DNA of 64,000 nt from positions 7,105,822-7,169,821 of the forward strand of contig CM047806.1 of NCBI GenBank assembly GCA_026214975.1, in the 5' to 3' direction. The stretch is from Gentiana macrophylla (Eukaryota; Streptophyta; Magnoliopsida; Gentianales; Gentianaceae). The notes under the pieces are model-generated. The model did not search any database. It saw nothing but the letters and a program-made list of their open reading frames with translations, and had not been told where the DNA came from. A program made the position numbers and the translations under genes. Of the stretch, positions 31,870-41,386 are shown piece after piece; position 1 is the stretch's first letter; each line of letters starts with the position of its first letter.

Positions 31870-33354
31870 ATGGCAAATTTGTCGGATTTTCCGTACGACA
31901 TGCTGACAGAAGTAGCCGTAAGCCGTGCGACTGAAAAAGCTTGAGGCCTACACTTCATTTAGAAGGAAGATTATTTCGAGGGTCTACGCTTACGGCAACA
32001 TATCCCATATCTGATGCTTTCCGTTAGAGATGGCAACGATGATATCCGTGAGTTTCTCAGTTTGGTTGAGAATGAATCGATTGTGGCCTCCGTGAAAGTC
32101 CCTAACTTTAAATGGAAAAGGTGCTTAGAATCGTTAGGATGGTTACTAGTGACCGAAGTAGGTGGTAGTATGAGTCTGTTCGATCCCTTTTCATGGGCTA
32201 AATTATAATTTTGGTCCTCTAACTAGACACGTTTTTCGATTTTGGTCCTGATTTTTCTCCAGCGACAATTTTAGTCCTGTAAGTGGTCTTTTTTTGGCAA
32301 AAATAATCCTGAACGCCGGAAAGACCACTTACAGGACTAAAATTGGTCTTTTCTGGCGACAATTTTAGTCGTGTAAGTGGTCTTTCCGGGGACAATTTTA
32401 GTCCTGTAAGTGGTCTGTCCGGCGTTCAAGACTATTTTTGCAAAAAAAGACCACTTACAGGACTAAAATTATTGCCGGAGAAAAACCAGGACCAAAATCG
32501 AAAAAGTGTCTAGTTAGAGGACCAAAATTGTAATTTAGCTCCTTATCAGGTACCGAGATTCCCTTACCACATCAAAACACCTTTCCAGAATACGAGTCTC
32601 TCCAAACGATTGATGCTTATTCTTTTTTCGAGATGATGGTGCTTCATCAAAGCCAAATGAGACTTCGGACTTTGTTTTGATGGTTATAGGTGGAGGCCTT
32701 AGGGAGTTGGCTTTTTGGAGGTTAGGGGATAAACCATGGAACAAAATCGATAAACGAATGGGTGCTTATTGTGATGTTGTGTACTACGGTGGTGGACAAT
32801 TTTGTGCCATTTGTTATCCAGGAGTTGTCGGGGTCTTCAACCTTTCTGGAAGTGATAATCAAGTAGAGAGTCGTATAGTTACAAATTTTAATTACTTAAA
32901 TATTGTGGTCCATCCAGATAGAGGTGTCAGCTCGAGAAGATTATATATCCTCAAAACCGTTGATGACTCGTTGCTTATTATTACAAGAGCATCCCCAATT
33001 TGGGATGAGGATGATTTCTTTTATATCACTACTAAATTTGAAGTGTTTGAAGTTGATATAGCAACGGGCACAAGGAAGGAGATTTATAGCCTCGGAAGCA
33101 TGGTTGTGTTCCTTGGTCACAATTCTACAATCGCAGTGGATGCCTCAAGATTTCCTGGAGGAGCACTAATCAAAGCCAATCATATTTACTTCACGGACGA
33201 TAATTGGGAACTTTATGCCGATGAAGCAGGACAAGGCGGTGGCAGGGACAGCGGTGTATATAATCTGGAAACAGGAACTATTGAGCCGTTTTATCCGTGA
33301 GAGCCGTTGCTCTGCAAAGTTTCTCCATCCACCTGGATTACTCCGTGTTTTTAA
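31870..33354 (+). pseudogene. F-box/DUF295 pseudogene (B1)
   Basis: A copy of the F-box gene next to B2 in type. The start MANLSDFPYDMLTE is kept, but a small insertion near 31917 shifts the frame, and about 31 bp of the F-box (the part giving SVSKSLRAAA in A1) is missing at 31962. A 346-bp inverted-repeat element sits in the coding region at 32194-32539. The second half (32677-33300) is open and reads through AFWRLGDKPWNKID and YYGGGQFCAICYPG, but GGA has become TGA at 33298-33300, ahead of the family stop at 33352. It cannot make a normal F-box protein. Confidence 0.9.
32194..32539. mobile_element. Foldback element inserted in B1 coding region
   Basis: The ends GGGCTAAATTATAATTTTGG and CCAAAATTGTAATTTAGC are inverse copies, and long arms continue inward (TTTAGTCCTGTAAGTGGTC in both orientations, repeated). 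Flanking CCCTTTTCA and TCCTTATCA agree at 7 of 9 positions, suggesting a 9-bp Mutator-type duplication. Comparison with B2, which lacks it, defines the boundaries. Confidence 0.78.
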
Positions 33355-34327
33355 TGCAGCTCTTGAGATGTTGTGCACATAAAAGAGATTTTTTTTTGTT
33401 TTCTATCAATTCTTTACGTCTTATCCATAAATGTTTTGAAGATTTGCTTTATTTGTTCCCATTAATTTATTCTACACGTTTTATCCGTATGCGTATGCAT
33501 GTATGTATATTGAATGTATATATCCCTTGACTAGTAAGTAATAGCTGTTTCATTATTAAAAACCAATTTTTTATCATTATTAATCATATCATTGCATTCC
33601 TCTCTTATAATAAAGAGTTCTAAAACATCGATCAAATGGCCAAAACTTCAATATTCTTGTCTCGTGATAACTTTGACCGCGATACGAGATAAACTTTGAT
33701 CGTGAATTTGCTGTTGATTTTTTAAGTCTGTAGTTGTGTGATTGAAAATTGGTTTTCTTGGTATAGTAGAGGAATTTGAGTAAGGGCTTAGTTTGTTTCA
33801 AAAATGAATTTAATTAGAGGTCAGTTTGTTAACAAAATTTGTTTAAGGTGGCAAAATGTTATGATCTAGATAGTTTAGGTGTTCATGTGTCTTTTGCCAT
33901 TTACTAATATGTAGGATGTATTATGTTTTGGACCAGCATATATACCAAGCCAGCACCATTGAAATCTAAGTAAAATCACTGCAAACTTGCTGATTTATTT
34001 AGTAAATTTAGTGATAATTGCATACCAAGCTAGCACCATTGAAATCGAACGATCCGGGTTTTTTTCACTGTGACAAAGCCTATAATAGAAAATAAAAATA
34101 AAAATTTGAAGAGAAAGTACAAGAAATGGAAGAGACTGATGAGTGCAAAGAAAAATGAAGTGAAGAAAATTAAGAAGAAGAAGGAATATGGAGAAGGAGT
34201 TGGGACTAGCTATATATGGGGATGGTGGAGGAGGAGGAAATGTGCAAATTTTATTTTACAAATTTCTTAGGGAGGGAAGGGGAAGGGGTAGGGGAGGGGG
34301 TGCGGTATAGTTGTAGTTTTCAGTTTC
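33355..34327 (+). repeat. 3' flank of B1, duplicated after B2
   Basis: Nearly identical to 39501-40501, from CTTATCCATAAATGTTTTGA to a common end at TAGTTTTCAGTTTC. This tracks the segmental duplication. Any open frames in it are identical between copies only because the DNA is. Confidence 0.85.
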
Positions 34328-35655
34328 AGGCCTGCAAACAAACAAATCACAGACAAAATCAAGCAATCCACATATCACAAACAAAAGTGGCAAAACTTTC
34401 ACTGAATGTCAGCAATTTCATCACACTGAAACTGACTCAAAGCAACTATCCACTATGGAGAGAACAAGCTCTAGCCCTCGCAGAAAGTCATGATCTGGTA
34501 GGACATCTCACAAACGAAGATCCAGCACCAGAAAAATTCATCAAGCCTTCAGAATCAGAAAACTCAGAAACAATTACAGAAAATCCAGAGTATCAAAAGT
34601 GGAAGAAATCTGACATGTTACTCAGAGGTTGGCTCATTGGATCCATTTCTGAGGAATCACTAGGCATAGTGATAGGACTAGATACATCAATTGCTGTATG
34701 GACGGCACTCAAAGATGCTTATGCACAGGATTCACAGGAAAGAGAGTTTACTCTCAAGCAACAACTCACTTATCTAAAAAAGGATGAAAGCAAAACTATT
34801 GCAGAGCATATAAGGAGCTTCAACGGAATATGTGACAGCCTTGCAGCTATAGGCAAACCAGTTGGAGACTCTGAGAAAGTTTATTTCCTCCTTACCAGCC
34901 TTGGACCAAGCTATGAAACCTTCACTACAACCATGCTCAAGCCTCCAAGGCCTACCTACACAAAACTGTTCTCACACTTACAGAATTTGGATCAAAGGAG
35001 AAGCTGGTTCTCCACCTTCACACCCTCATCCTATCAACAATCTCCACAACAGATGGCTTTCTATGGCCAGAATCAGTCCAAATCTCAGTCCAACTGCAGG
35101 CCACGTGCAGCACAAACCAACAGGTTTGAATCATCTGGAAGAGGCTTCCAGGCACAACAGTCTACAGGTAACTATTCTGGAACAGGTAACTATCCAGGCA
35201 ACACTACACAAAAGAGACCACCTCCACCAGGAGAAAGGAGGATGACTATTGAAGAAAGAGAGAAGTATCAAAATGAGAGGTGCCAATACTGTGGAGTCAT
35301 GGGGCATATAGCAAAAATCTGCTGGTGGGTACCAAAGAAAGACCAGCAGAACAATGGACTACCACAAGCACTGGCTGCTCTCTCCTTGGACACATCAATT
35401 GCAGACACTGAGTGGACAGTAGATATAGGAGCCTCTCACCATATGACAGGTAAACCAGGTATGCTACATAACCTTCATAGTCCTATTGGTTCAGATTCTA
35501 TTATAATCAGAAATACATTAACCATCACTGCAATAGGACAGTCTCACCTTAAACAAAAGCACACAACATTGCCACTAAAAGATGTGCTACTAGTTCCACA
35601 ACTCACAAAAAGTCTACTATCAGTTAGTCAACTTACAATGAGATCAACTTTGTGA
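34216..35655 (+). CDS. Chimeric open frame: host flank joined to Copia gag
   Basis: A 479-codon frame without stops. Its first 37 or so codons come from the F-box B1 3' flank (Glu/Gly-rich, no domain) and the rest is Copia gag plus the protease N-term. In Copia elements gag packages the element RNA. Here no LTR promoter remains, so expression would depend on host sequence. The protease active site reads DIG rather than DTG. It is most likely a relic that has not yet collected stops; a captured gag gene is possible but unsupported. Confidence 0.45.
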   Translation: MGMVEEEEMCKFYFTNFLGREGEGVGEGVRYSCSFQFQACKQTNHRQNQAIHISQTKVAKLSLNVSNFITLKLTQSNYPLWREQALALAESHDLVGHLTNEDPAPEKFIKPSESENSETITENPEYQKWKKSDMLLRGWLIGSISEESLGIVIGLDTSIAVWTALKDAYAQDSQEREFTLKQQLTYLKKDESKTIAEHIRSFNGICDSLAAIGKPVGDSEKVYFLLTSLGPSYETFTTTMLKPPRPTYTKLFSHLQNLDQRRSWFSTFTPSSYQQSPQQMAFYGQNQSKSQSNCRPRAAQTNRFESSGRGFQAQQSTGNYSGTGNYPGNTTQKRPPPPGERRMTIEEREKYQNERCQYCGVMGHIAKICWWVPKKDQQNNGLPQALAALSLDTSIADTEWTVDIGASHHMTGKPGMLHNLHSPIGSDSIIIRNTLTITAIGQSHLKQKHTTLPLKDVLLVPQLTKSLLSVSQLTMRSTL

Positions 35656-35730
35656 TATGTGAATTCACTAATGAAAATGTTTTTGTTAAGGAACAAGCAA
35701 CAGTCGAGATAATCGACTACGAGGAAAAGA
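34328..35730 (+). mobile_element. Copia gag-protease fragment
   Basis: Copia sequence abuts the B1 flank on the left and the middle of A2 on the right, without LTRs. It contains the UBN2-type gag (TLKLTQSNYPLWREQALALA, LKQQLTYLKKDE, CDSLAAIGKPV), a CCHC zinc knuckle (35281-35322, CQYCGVMGHIAKIC), the protease start with DIGASHHMT where DTG is usual, and the segment before integrase (PLKDVLLVPQLTKSLLSVSQ). A second frame after 35641 continues the Copia reading (CEFTNENVFVKEQAT). The junctions suggest deletion or recombination rather than simple insertion. Confidence 0.85.
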
Positions 35731-36682
35731 ATGGAACAAAATCGATGAACGAACGGGTGCTTATTGTGATGTTGTGTACTACGGGCGGTGGACAATTTTG
35801 CGCCATCGGTTATCCAGAGCTATGCCAGGTCTTGACCTTTCGGAAGTGATAATCAAATAGAGAGTAGTATAGTTACAAATTTTAACTCCAATAATGTGAA
35901 TCAACCAGATAGAGGTTTCGGCTCGAGAAGATTATATATCCTCAAAACCGTTAATGACTCGTTGCTCATTATTACAAGAACATCCCCAATTTGGGATGTG
36001 GATGATGTCTTTAATTATATCACTACGAATTTTGAAGTGTATTAGGGCCGGTCCTACGTTTTTTTGGGCCGAAGCCAGTTAAAAAAAATTGGGCCTATGT
36101 ACACAAAAAAAAAATCGGGCCTATATATAAATTTTTTTTTAAAGAATCGGGCCTATATATAAATTTTTTTATTGGGTTGGGTATTTTTTTTTTAAAGAAT
36201 CGGGCCTATTTGTTATCAAAATCGGGCTTTTTAATATACGGTTTTTTTTATAAATCGATCGGATTAACTCTATAAAAAAAAAATTCGGATAAGCAAAACA
36301 TGTATCGATTGGGCCTATCGGGATTCATTGGGCCAAGCCGACTGGCTCGCCTGGCTTGTGATAGGGCCGGCCCATATGAAGTTGATATAGTAACGGACAC
36401 ATGGAAGGAGATTTATAGCCTCGGAAGCACATGGCTGTGTTCCTTGGTCACAATTCCACAACCGCAGTGGATGCCTCAAGATTTCCTGGAGTAGTAATCA
36501 AAGCCAATCGTATCTACTTCATGGAAGATAATTGCACGTGTTATGGCTATGAAGAAGGACAAGGCGGCGGCAAAGACAGTGGTGTATATAATTTGGAAAC
36601 AGGAACTATTGAGCCGGTTTATCCGGGAGAGCCGTTGCTCAGCAAAGTTTCTCCATCCACTTGGATTACTCCGTGTTTTTAA
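35731..36682 (+). pseudogene. F-box/DUF295 pseudogene (A2), 5'-truncated
   Basis: Begins abruptly at the codons for WNKIDE in A1; the F-box and first half are missing, replaced by Copia DNA. A one-base insertion (TACGGGCGGTGG for TACGGCGGTGG) and further indels near 35815-35845 break the frame. A 332-bp insertion follows at 36043-36374, and two extra bases lie at about 36428. The last part (36431-36682) is open and ends KVSPSTWITPCF like A1. Sequence and 3' flank match A1 rather than B2, so it is the second A copy of the duplicated unit. Confidence 0.9.
36043..36374. mobile_element. GGGCCGG-ended insertion in A2
   Basis: 332 bp absent from A1, flanked by TAT on both sides. Ends TAGGGCCGGTCC and GGGCCGGCCCA are short inverse copies. 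Inside are repeated AATCGGGCCTAT words. It is a small DNA element; superfamily uncertain (3-bp duplication, hAT-like end). Confidence 0.6.
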
Positions 36683-37068
36683 TGCGCACAGCTCGATCTA
36701 TAGTCTTCCATTCCCCCACTGTAAGATGTTGTGTTGTGTATATACAGAGATGTTTTTTTGTTTTCCATAAATTCTTCACGTCTTATCCATAAATGTTTTG
36801 AAGATTTGCTTCTTTGTTCCCATTAATTCTACATGTTTTATCCTTATATCAGTATATGGTATATGCATGTATATATCGAATGTTTTATTCGTTTGAGTTT
36901 GAGCTGGATTTGATTCAGTTCGTAATTATAGTTTTGGGTTGCAGGTAGGCGAATTTTCTAGATCCGACATTGAGTGTGTAACTGTGTGTTGAGCACTTTA
37001 TTATGGCACTATCACTACTCATTTTCACTCTCCTAGACAGGTTCCATGTCTCCTGATGTGTAAGGGCA
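36683..37068 (+). other. 3' flank of A2
   Basis: Near-identical to the A1 flank (27365-27718); no gene. Confidence 0.6.
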
Positions 37069-37222
37069 TAGAGGTGTAAAACGAGTCAAGCCGTGAAATG
37101 CTCGCCCGAATATGATTTAACCGAACTTTATGCATTTCATTAAAGTTAACGAGCCAAACTCAAGCACTTGAAATCTCGATTTCACATGTTAACAAGCTGT
37201 ATCGATCGAGCATTATTATATT

Positions 37223-37288
<66 letters not shown>

Positions 37289-37554
37289 TTTGTATTATTT
37301 GGATGAGCCAAATTCAAGAACTTTAAAACTTAACATTTTTTGAGTTACTCGAGCTCTAGTTTGAGCTTGAAAGTGCTTAAATTTTTATTGAGCATATATA
37401 TGTTAGAGTCAAACTGAAGTATAATTAAAACTTAATCGAACCGATCTCAAACAATTTTTTCCGTGTACTAACAAACTCAATCTGAGGTTCAATATTTAAC
37501 AATTTATAGTTAAATATTGGATTCAACTCGGATCGATGTTGTACACAACCTCTA
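37069..37554. repeat. hAT-like dispersed repeat after A2
   Basis: Same insertion as 27719-28102, with an expanded (AT)n tract at about 37218-37286 that A1's copy lacks. Confidence 0.6.
37218..37286. repeat. (AT)n microsatellite
   Basis: About 34 AT units; the A1 counterpart has only a few. Confidence 0.9.
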
Positions 37555-37828
37555 TATATATAAGATCATCTTTGACCTCGTTGTTAGTAAGTCCTCTCCC
37601 AGGACATAGGGCTTGCTTGGAAAAGAAACAAGAACTAATGAGTAGAAGGGATACGATATGTATATGTATGCTCTCAATTATATCAAACTATGTATATATG
37701 CACAGCAGCAACGGAGGTATGTATAGTTGAAAAAAACATAATACATAAGTTTGATGTATAAAATATTTTTAATCCATCCTATCCATCCAGTTCAATTTTG
37801 ATATATATATTTTATGTTATTTTTTTCA

Positions 37829-37941
37829 GATTTTGATTTTGATGTATTGAGTGGGACTTGCCTTAAAAGCCCCCTTACGATTCTATTTAAGGCCCCTCTC
37901 TTGGTTTTTTTTTTTGGAAAACAATCTTCATCTCCTTTCTG
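37829..37941 (+). promoter_or_regulatory. Upstream region and untranslated exon 1 of F-box B2
   Basis: Shares GACTTGCCTTAAAAGCCCCC and TATTTAAGGCCCCTCT with B1; CTATTTAAGG is a TATA-like candidate 55-60 bp before the leader-intron donor. Confidence 0.5.
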
Positions 37942-38325
37942 GTAAGTAATGCTTCTTCCACGATTTTGCATCCTACGATTTTTTTTTCTTCCCGTTTTTC
38001 TGTTAGTAAATAGGGTTACTGTAATTTTGCCGTCCTGTGAATTAGATTTACGATTTCTTTTTTTATTTATTATTCAGTGAGGAAATTATTGAGGCTTTTA
38101 ATTTGGTGGTCGTCCTTTAAAATAAGATTTTGATTTTCTCTTTTAGGGTTACTGTAATTTGGTTGTCCTGTGAATTAGATTTAGATTACATCTAAGATTT
38201 TCTTTTTCTTGTGTTTTCTTTATCCGTGGGTTAGTTTCAATATATAGACGTGAGCAATGGCCAATTTGTTTCAATAGACCTGTTTTGCTAAGTGATGGTT
38301 GTGGTTCTTTTTTATTATTTTGTAG
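37942..38325 (+). other. 5'-leader intron of F-box B2
   Basis: Donor GTAAGTAATGCTTCTTCC, acceptor TTTTGTAG, 384 bp, ending 23 bp before the ATG. Confidence 0.68.
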
Positions 38326-38348
38326 GTTTAATTGTCCCTGCCAAGAAA

Positions 38349-39500
38349 ATGGCAAATTTGTCGGATTTACCGTACGACATGCTGACAGAAATAGCCGGGC
38401 GACTGAAAAAGCTTGAAGACTACACTTCATTTAGAAGTGTTTCTAAATCCTTGCGTGCAGCTGCAAAGGAAGATTATTTTGAGGGTCTACGCTTATGGCA
38501 ACATACCCCATATCTGATGCTTCCCGTTAGAGATGGCAATGATGATATCTGTGAGTTTTACAGTTTGGTTGAGAATGAATCGATTGTGGTTTCCGTGAAA
38601 CTCCCTAACTTTAAAAGGAAAAAGTGCTTAGAATCGTTAGGATGGTTACTAGTGACCGAAGTAGGTGGTAGCATGAGTCTGTTACATCCCTTTTCAGGCA
38701 CCGAGATTCCCTTACCACATCAAAACACCTTTCCAGAATACGACTCTCTCAGGATGATTAATGACTATTTTTTTTTCGAGAAGATGGTGCTTTCATCAAG
38801 GCCAAATGAGACATCGGACTTTGTTTTGATGGTCATAGGTGGAGGCTGTGCAGAACTGGCTTTTTGGAGGTTAGGAGATAAAGCATGGAACAAAATCGAT
38901 AAACGAATGGGGGCTTATTGTGATGTTATGTACTACGGCGGTGGACAATTTTGTGCCATTGGTTATCCAGGAGTTGTCTGGGTCTTCAACCTTTCTGGAA
39001 GTGATAATCAAATAGAGAGTCGTATAGTTACAAATTTTAACTCCAATAATGTGATCCAACCAGATAGAGGTTTCACCTCGAGAAGATTATATATCCTCAA
39101 AATCGTTGATGGCTCGTTGATCATTATTACAAGAACATCCCCAATCCGGGGTGAGGATGATTTCTCTTATATCACTACGAAATTTGATGTGTATGAAGTT
39201 GATATAGTAACGGGCACATGGAAGGAGATTTATAGCCTCGGAAGCATGGCTGTGTTCCTTGGTCACAATTCCACGGTTGCAGTGGATGCCTCAAACTTTT
39301 CTGGAAGAGCACTAATCAAAGCCAATCATATTTACTTCACGGACGATAATTGGGAATTTTATGCCGATGAAGCAGGACAAGGCGGTGGCAGGGACAGTGG
39401 TGTATATAATCTGAAAACAGGAACTATTGAGCCGGTTTATTCAGGAGTGCCGTTGCTCTGTAAAGTTTCTCCATCCACATGGATTACTCCGTGTTTTTAA
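38349..39500 (+). CDS. F-box protein with DUF295 domain (B2)
   Basis: 383 residues, intact single coding exon. The F-box occupies about residues 3-45 (LSDLPYDMLTEIAGRLKKLE) and the DUF295/KIB-type region the remainder, with LGWLLVTEVGGSMSLLHPFS, FWRLGDKAWNKID, YYGGGQFCAIGYPG and a C-terminal IKANHIYFTDDN with DSGVYNLKTG. As for A1, a role as substrate receptor of an SCF ubiquitin ligase is inferred from the family. The start at 38349 follows the spliced leader; the in-frame upstream frame reaches only intron sequence. It differs from A1 chiefly in the EYDSLRMINDYFFFE stretch and in NWEFYADEAGQGGG, where A1 has NCTCYGYEEGQGGG. B2 is the only intact B copy; B1 is broken. Confidence 0.9.
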   Translation: MANLSDLPYDMLTEIAGRLKKLEDYTSFRSVSKSLRAAAKEDYFEGLRLWQHTPYLMLPVRDGNDDICEFYSLVENESIVVSVKLPNFKRKKCLESLGWLLVTEVGGSMSLLHPFSGTEIPLPHQNTFPEYDSLRMINDYFFFEKMVLSSRPNETSDFVLMVIGGGCAELAFWRLGDKAWNKIDKRMGAYCDVMYYGGGQFCAIGYPGVVWVFNLSGSDNQIESRIVTNFNSNNVIQPDRGFTSRRLYILKIVDGSLIIITRTSPIRGEDDFSYITTKFDVYEVDIVTGTWKEIYSLGSMAVFLGHNSTVAVDASNFSGRALIKANHIYFTDDNWEFYADEAGQGGGRDSGVYNLKTGTIEPVYSGVPLLCKVSPSTWITPCF

Positions 39501-40501
39501 TGCAGCTCTTGAGATGTTTTTTGTGTACATAAAAGAGATTTGTTTTTTTTTCAATCAATTCTTCACGTCTTATCCATAAATGTTTTGAAGATTTGCTTTA
39601 TTTGTTCCCATTAATTAATTCTACACGTTTTATCCGTATGTGTATGCATGTATGTATATATATTGAATGTATATATCCCTTTTTGACTAGTAAGTAATAG
39701 CTGTTTCATTATTAAAAACCAATTTTTTATCATTATTAATCATATCATTGCATTCCTCTCTTATAATAAAGAGTTCTAAAACATCGATCAAATGGCCAAA
39801 ACTTCAATATTCTTGTCTCGTGATAACTTTGACCGCGATACGAGATAAACTTTGATCGTGAATTTGCTGTTGATTTTTTAAGTCTGTAGTTGTGTGATTG
39901 AAAATTGGTTTTCTTGGTATAGTAGAGGAATTTGAGTAAGGGCTTAGTTTGTTTCAAAAATGAATTTAATTAGAGGTCAGTTTGTTAACAAAATTTGTTT
40001 AAGGTGGCAAAATGTTATGATCTAGATAGTTTAATTAGGTGTCTCATGTGTCTTTTGCCATTTAGCTAATATGTAGGATGTATTATGTTTTGGACCAGCA
40101 TATATACCAAGCCAGCACCATTGAAATTTAAGTAAAATCACTGCAAACTTGCTGATTTATTTAGGAAATTTAGTGATAATTGCATACCATAGCTAGCACC
40201 ATTGACATTGAACAATCCGGGTTTTTTCACTGTGACAAATTAAGCCTATAATAAAAAAATAAAAAATAAAAATAAAAATTTGAAGAGAAAGTACAAGAAA
40301 TATATGGAAGAGACTGATAGAGTGCAAAGAAAAATGAAGTGAAGAAAATTAAAAAGAAGAAGGAATATGGAGAAGGAGTTGGGACTAGCTATATATGGGG
40401 ATGGTGAAGAAGGAGGAAATGTGCAGTTTTTATTTTACAAATTTCTTAGGGAGGGAAGGGGTAGGGGAAGGGGGTGCGGTATTGTTGTAGTTTTCAGTTT
40501 C
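39501..40501 (+). repeat. 3' flank of B2, duplicated after B1
   Basis: Partner of 33355-34327; homology ends sharply at 40501, where B1 continues into Copia sequence and B2 into unrelated DNA. Confidence 0.85.
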
Positions 40502-41022
40502 TGAGGGTTTATTTTTTAAGAAGAAAAAAATGTTAATAGTCAAACCATTCTTGATAATTTTCGTGATGTGTTGTCATTATAGTAAAATCCTAATTTAAAA
40601 ACTTAAGGTATGGAGTATTGAGTAATCACCTAGTTTTTAATTGTTGTGGTGCCTCAAATAGTAAAATTAGTGTGTCTTTTAAAGCTCACTAATCTTAATA
40701 TTTAGCATGCAGCTTAAGACCTGCATGGGTTAAAGTCAGTTGCTCATAAGTTTAAGGTGATTTTCGCAATGGTCATATTCACCCTCATAGCGGATCCAAT
40801 GTATCTTGGGCGGGTCATGTGACCTTGCTTAGATCTTGATTTATTATTATTATTATTTTTGGTATTGAAATAATGTAGCTTTTGTTAGAAAATGTAGTTT
40901 GAATGTCGATAGATTCTGAAATTTGCTTCGATTCCTTAATTGTAATAAATTCTTGAATTCATTATTGTTCACCATATGTTTGTATCTCTGAATAATAAGA
41001 CATGGTTTCTCAAAAAAAAAAA

Positions 41023-41054
<32 letters not shown>

Positions 41055-41236
41055 GACATGCATGTTGACGATATGGATCAGAGGTAGCAAAGACATTTGA
41101 AGAATATCACTATAAATTCGTTCAAAATGATATTTCTTATGATAGTTGATTTTATTTCTTGCCGGTCACTCCTATCCGGCTCTACATTCTCTAGTCTATA
41201 TGTTAATTAACAATAAGGGACAAATAGTATGAAAGT
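40502..41236. other. Intergenic stretch with trinucleotide repeats
   Basis: No gene. It holds a short (TTA)n near 40843-40857 and (ATA)n at about 41021-41053, the latter preceded by an A run and bounded by two GAATAATAAGACATG-like words. Confidence 0.55.
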
Positions 41237-41254
41237 CAAAAGGAAAGGAAACAC
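41237..41254 (+). repeat. Target-site duplication of LINE-B, left
   Basis: CAAAAGGAAAGGAAACAC, 18 bp, identical at 46482-46499. Confidence 0.93.
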
Positions 41255-41386
41255 GAAAAGAAAATGCTGAAAATTGGACCGTTGATCATGAGAAAATGCA
41301 GAACATGCCTCGTATAAAAGAAAAGGTAGTTTTTCTCTCCGCCGGAACCCTAGCCAATTTCCAGCAGCGATCTCCCTAAAATCCAA

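Noticed and set aside
33589..33801. 70-codon minus frame identical to one at 39745-39957
   Set aside because: The identity reflects the duplicated F-box 3' flank; no domain and no independent evidence of coding.
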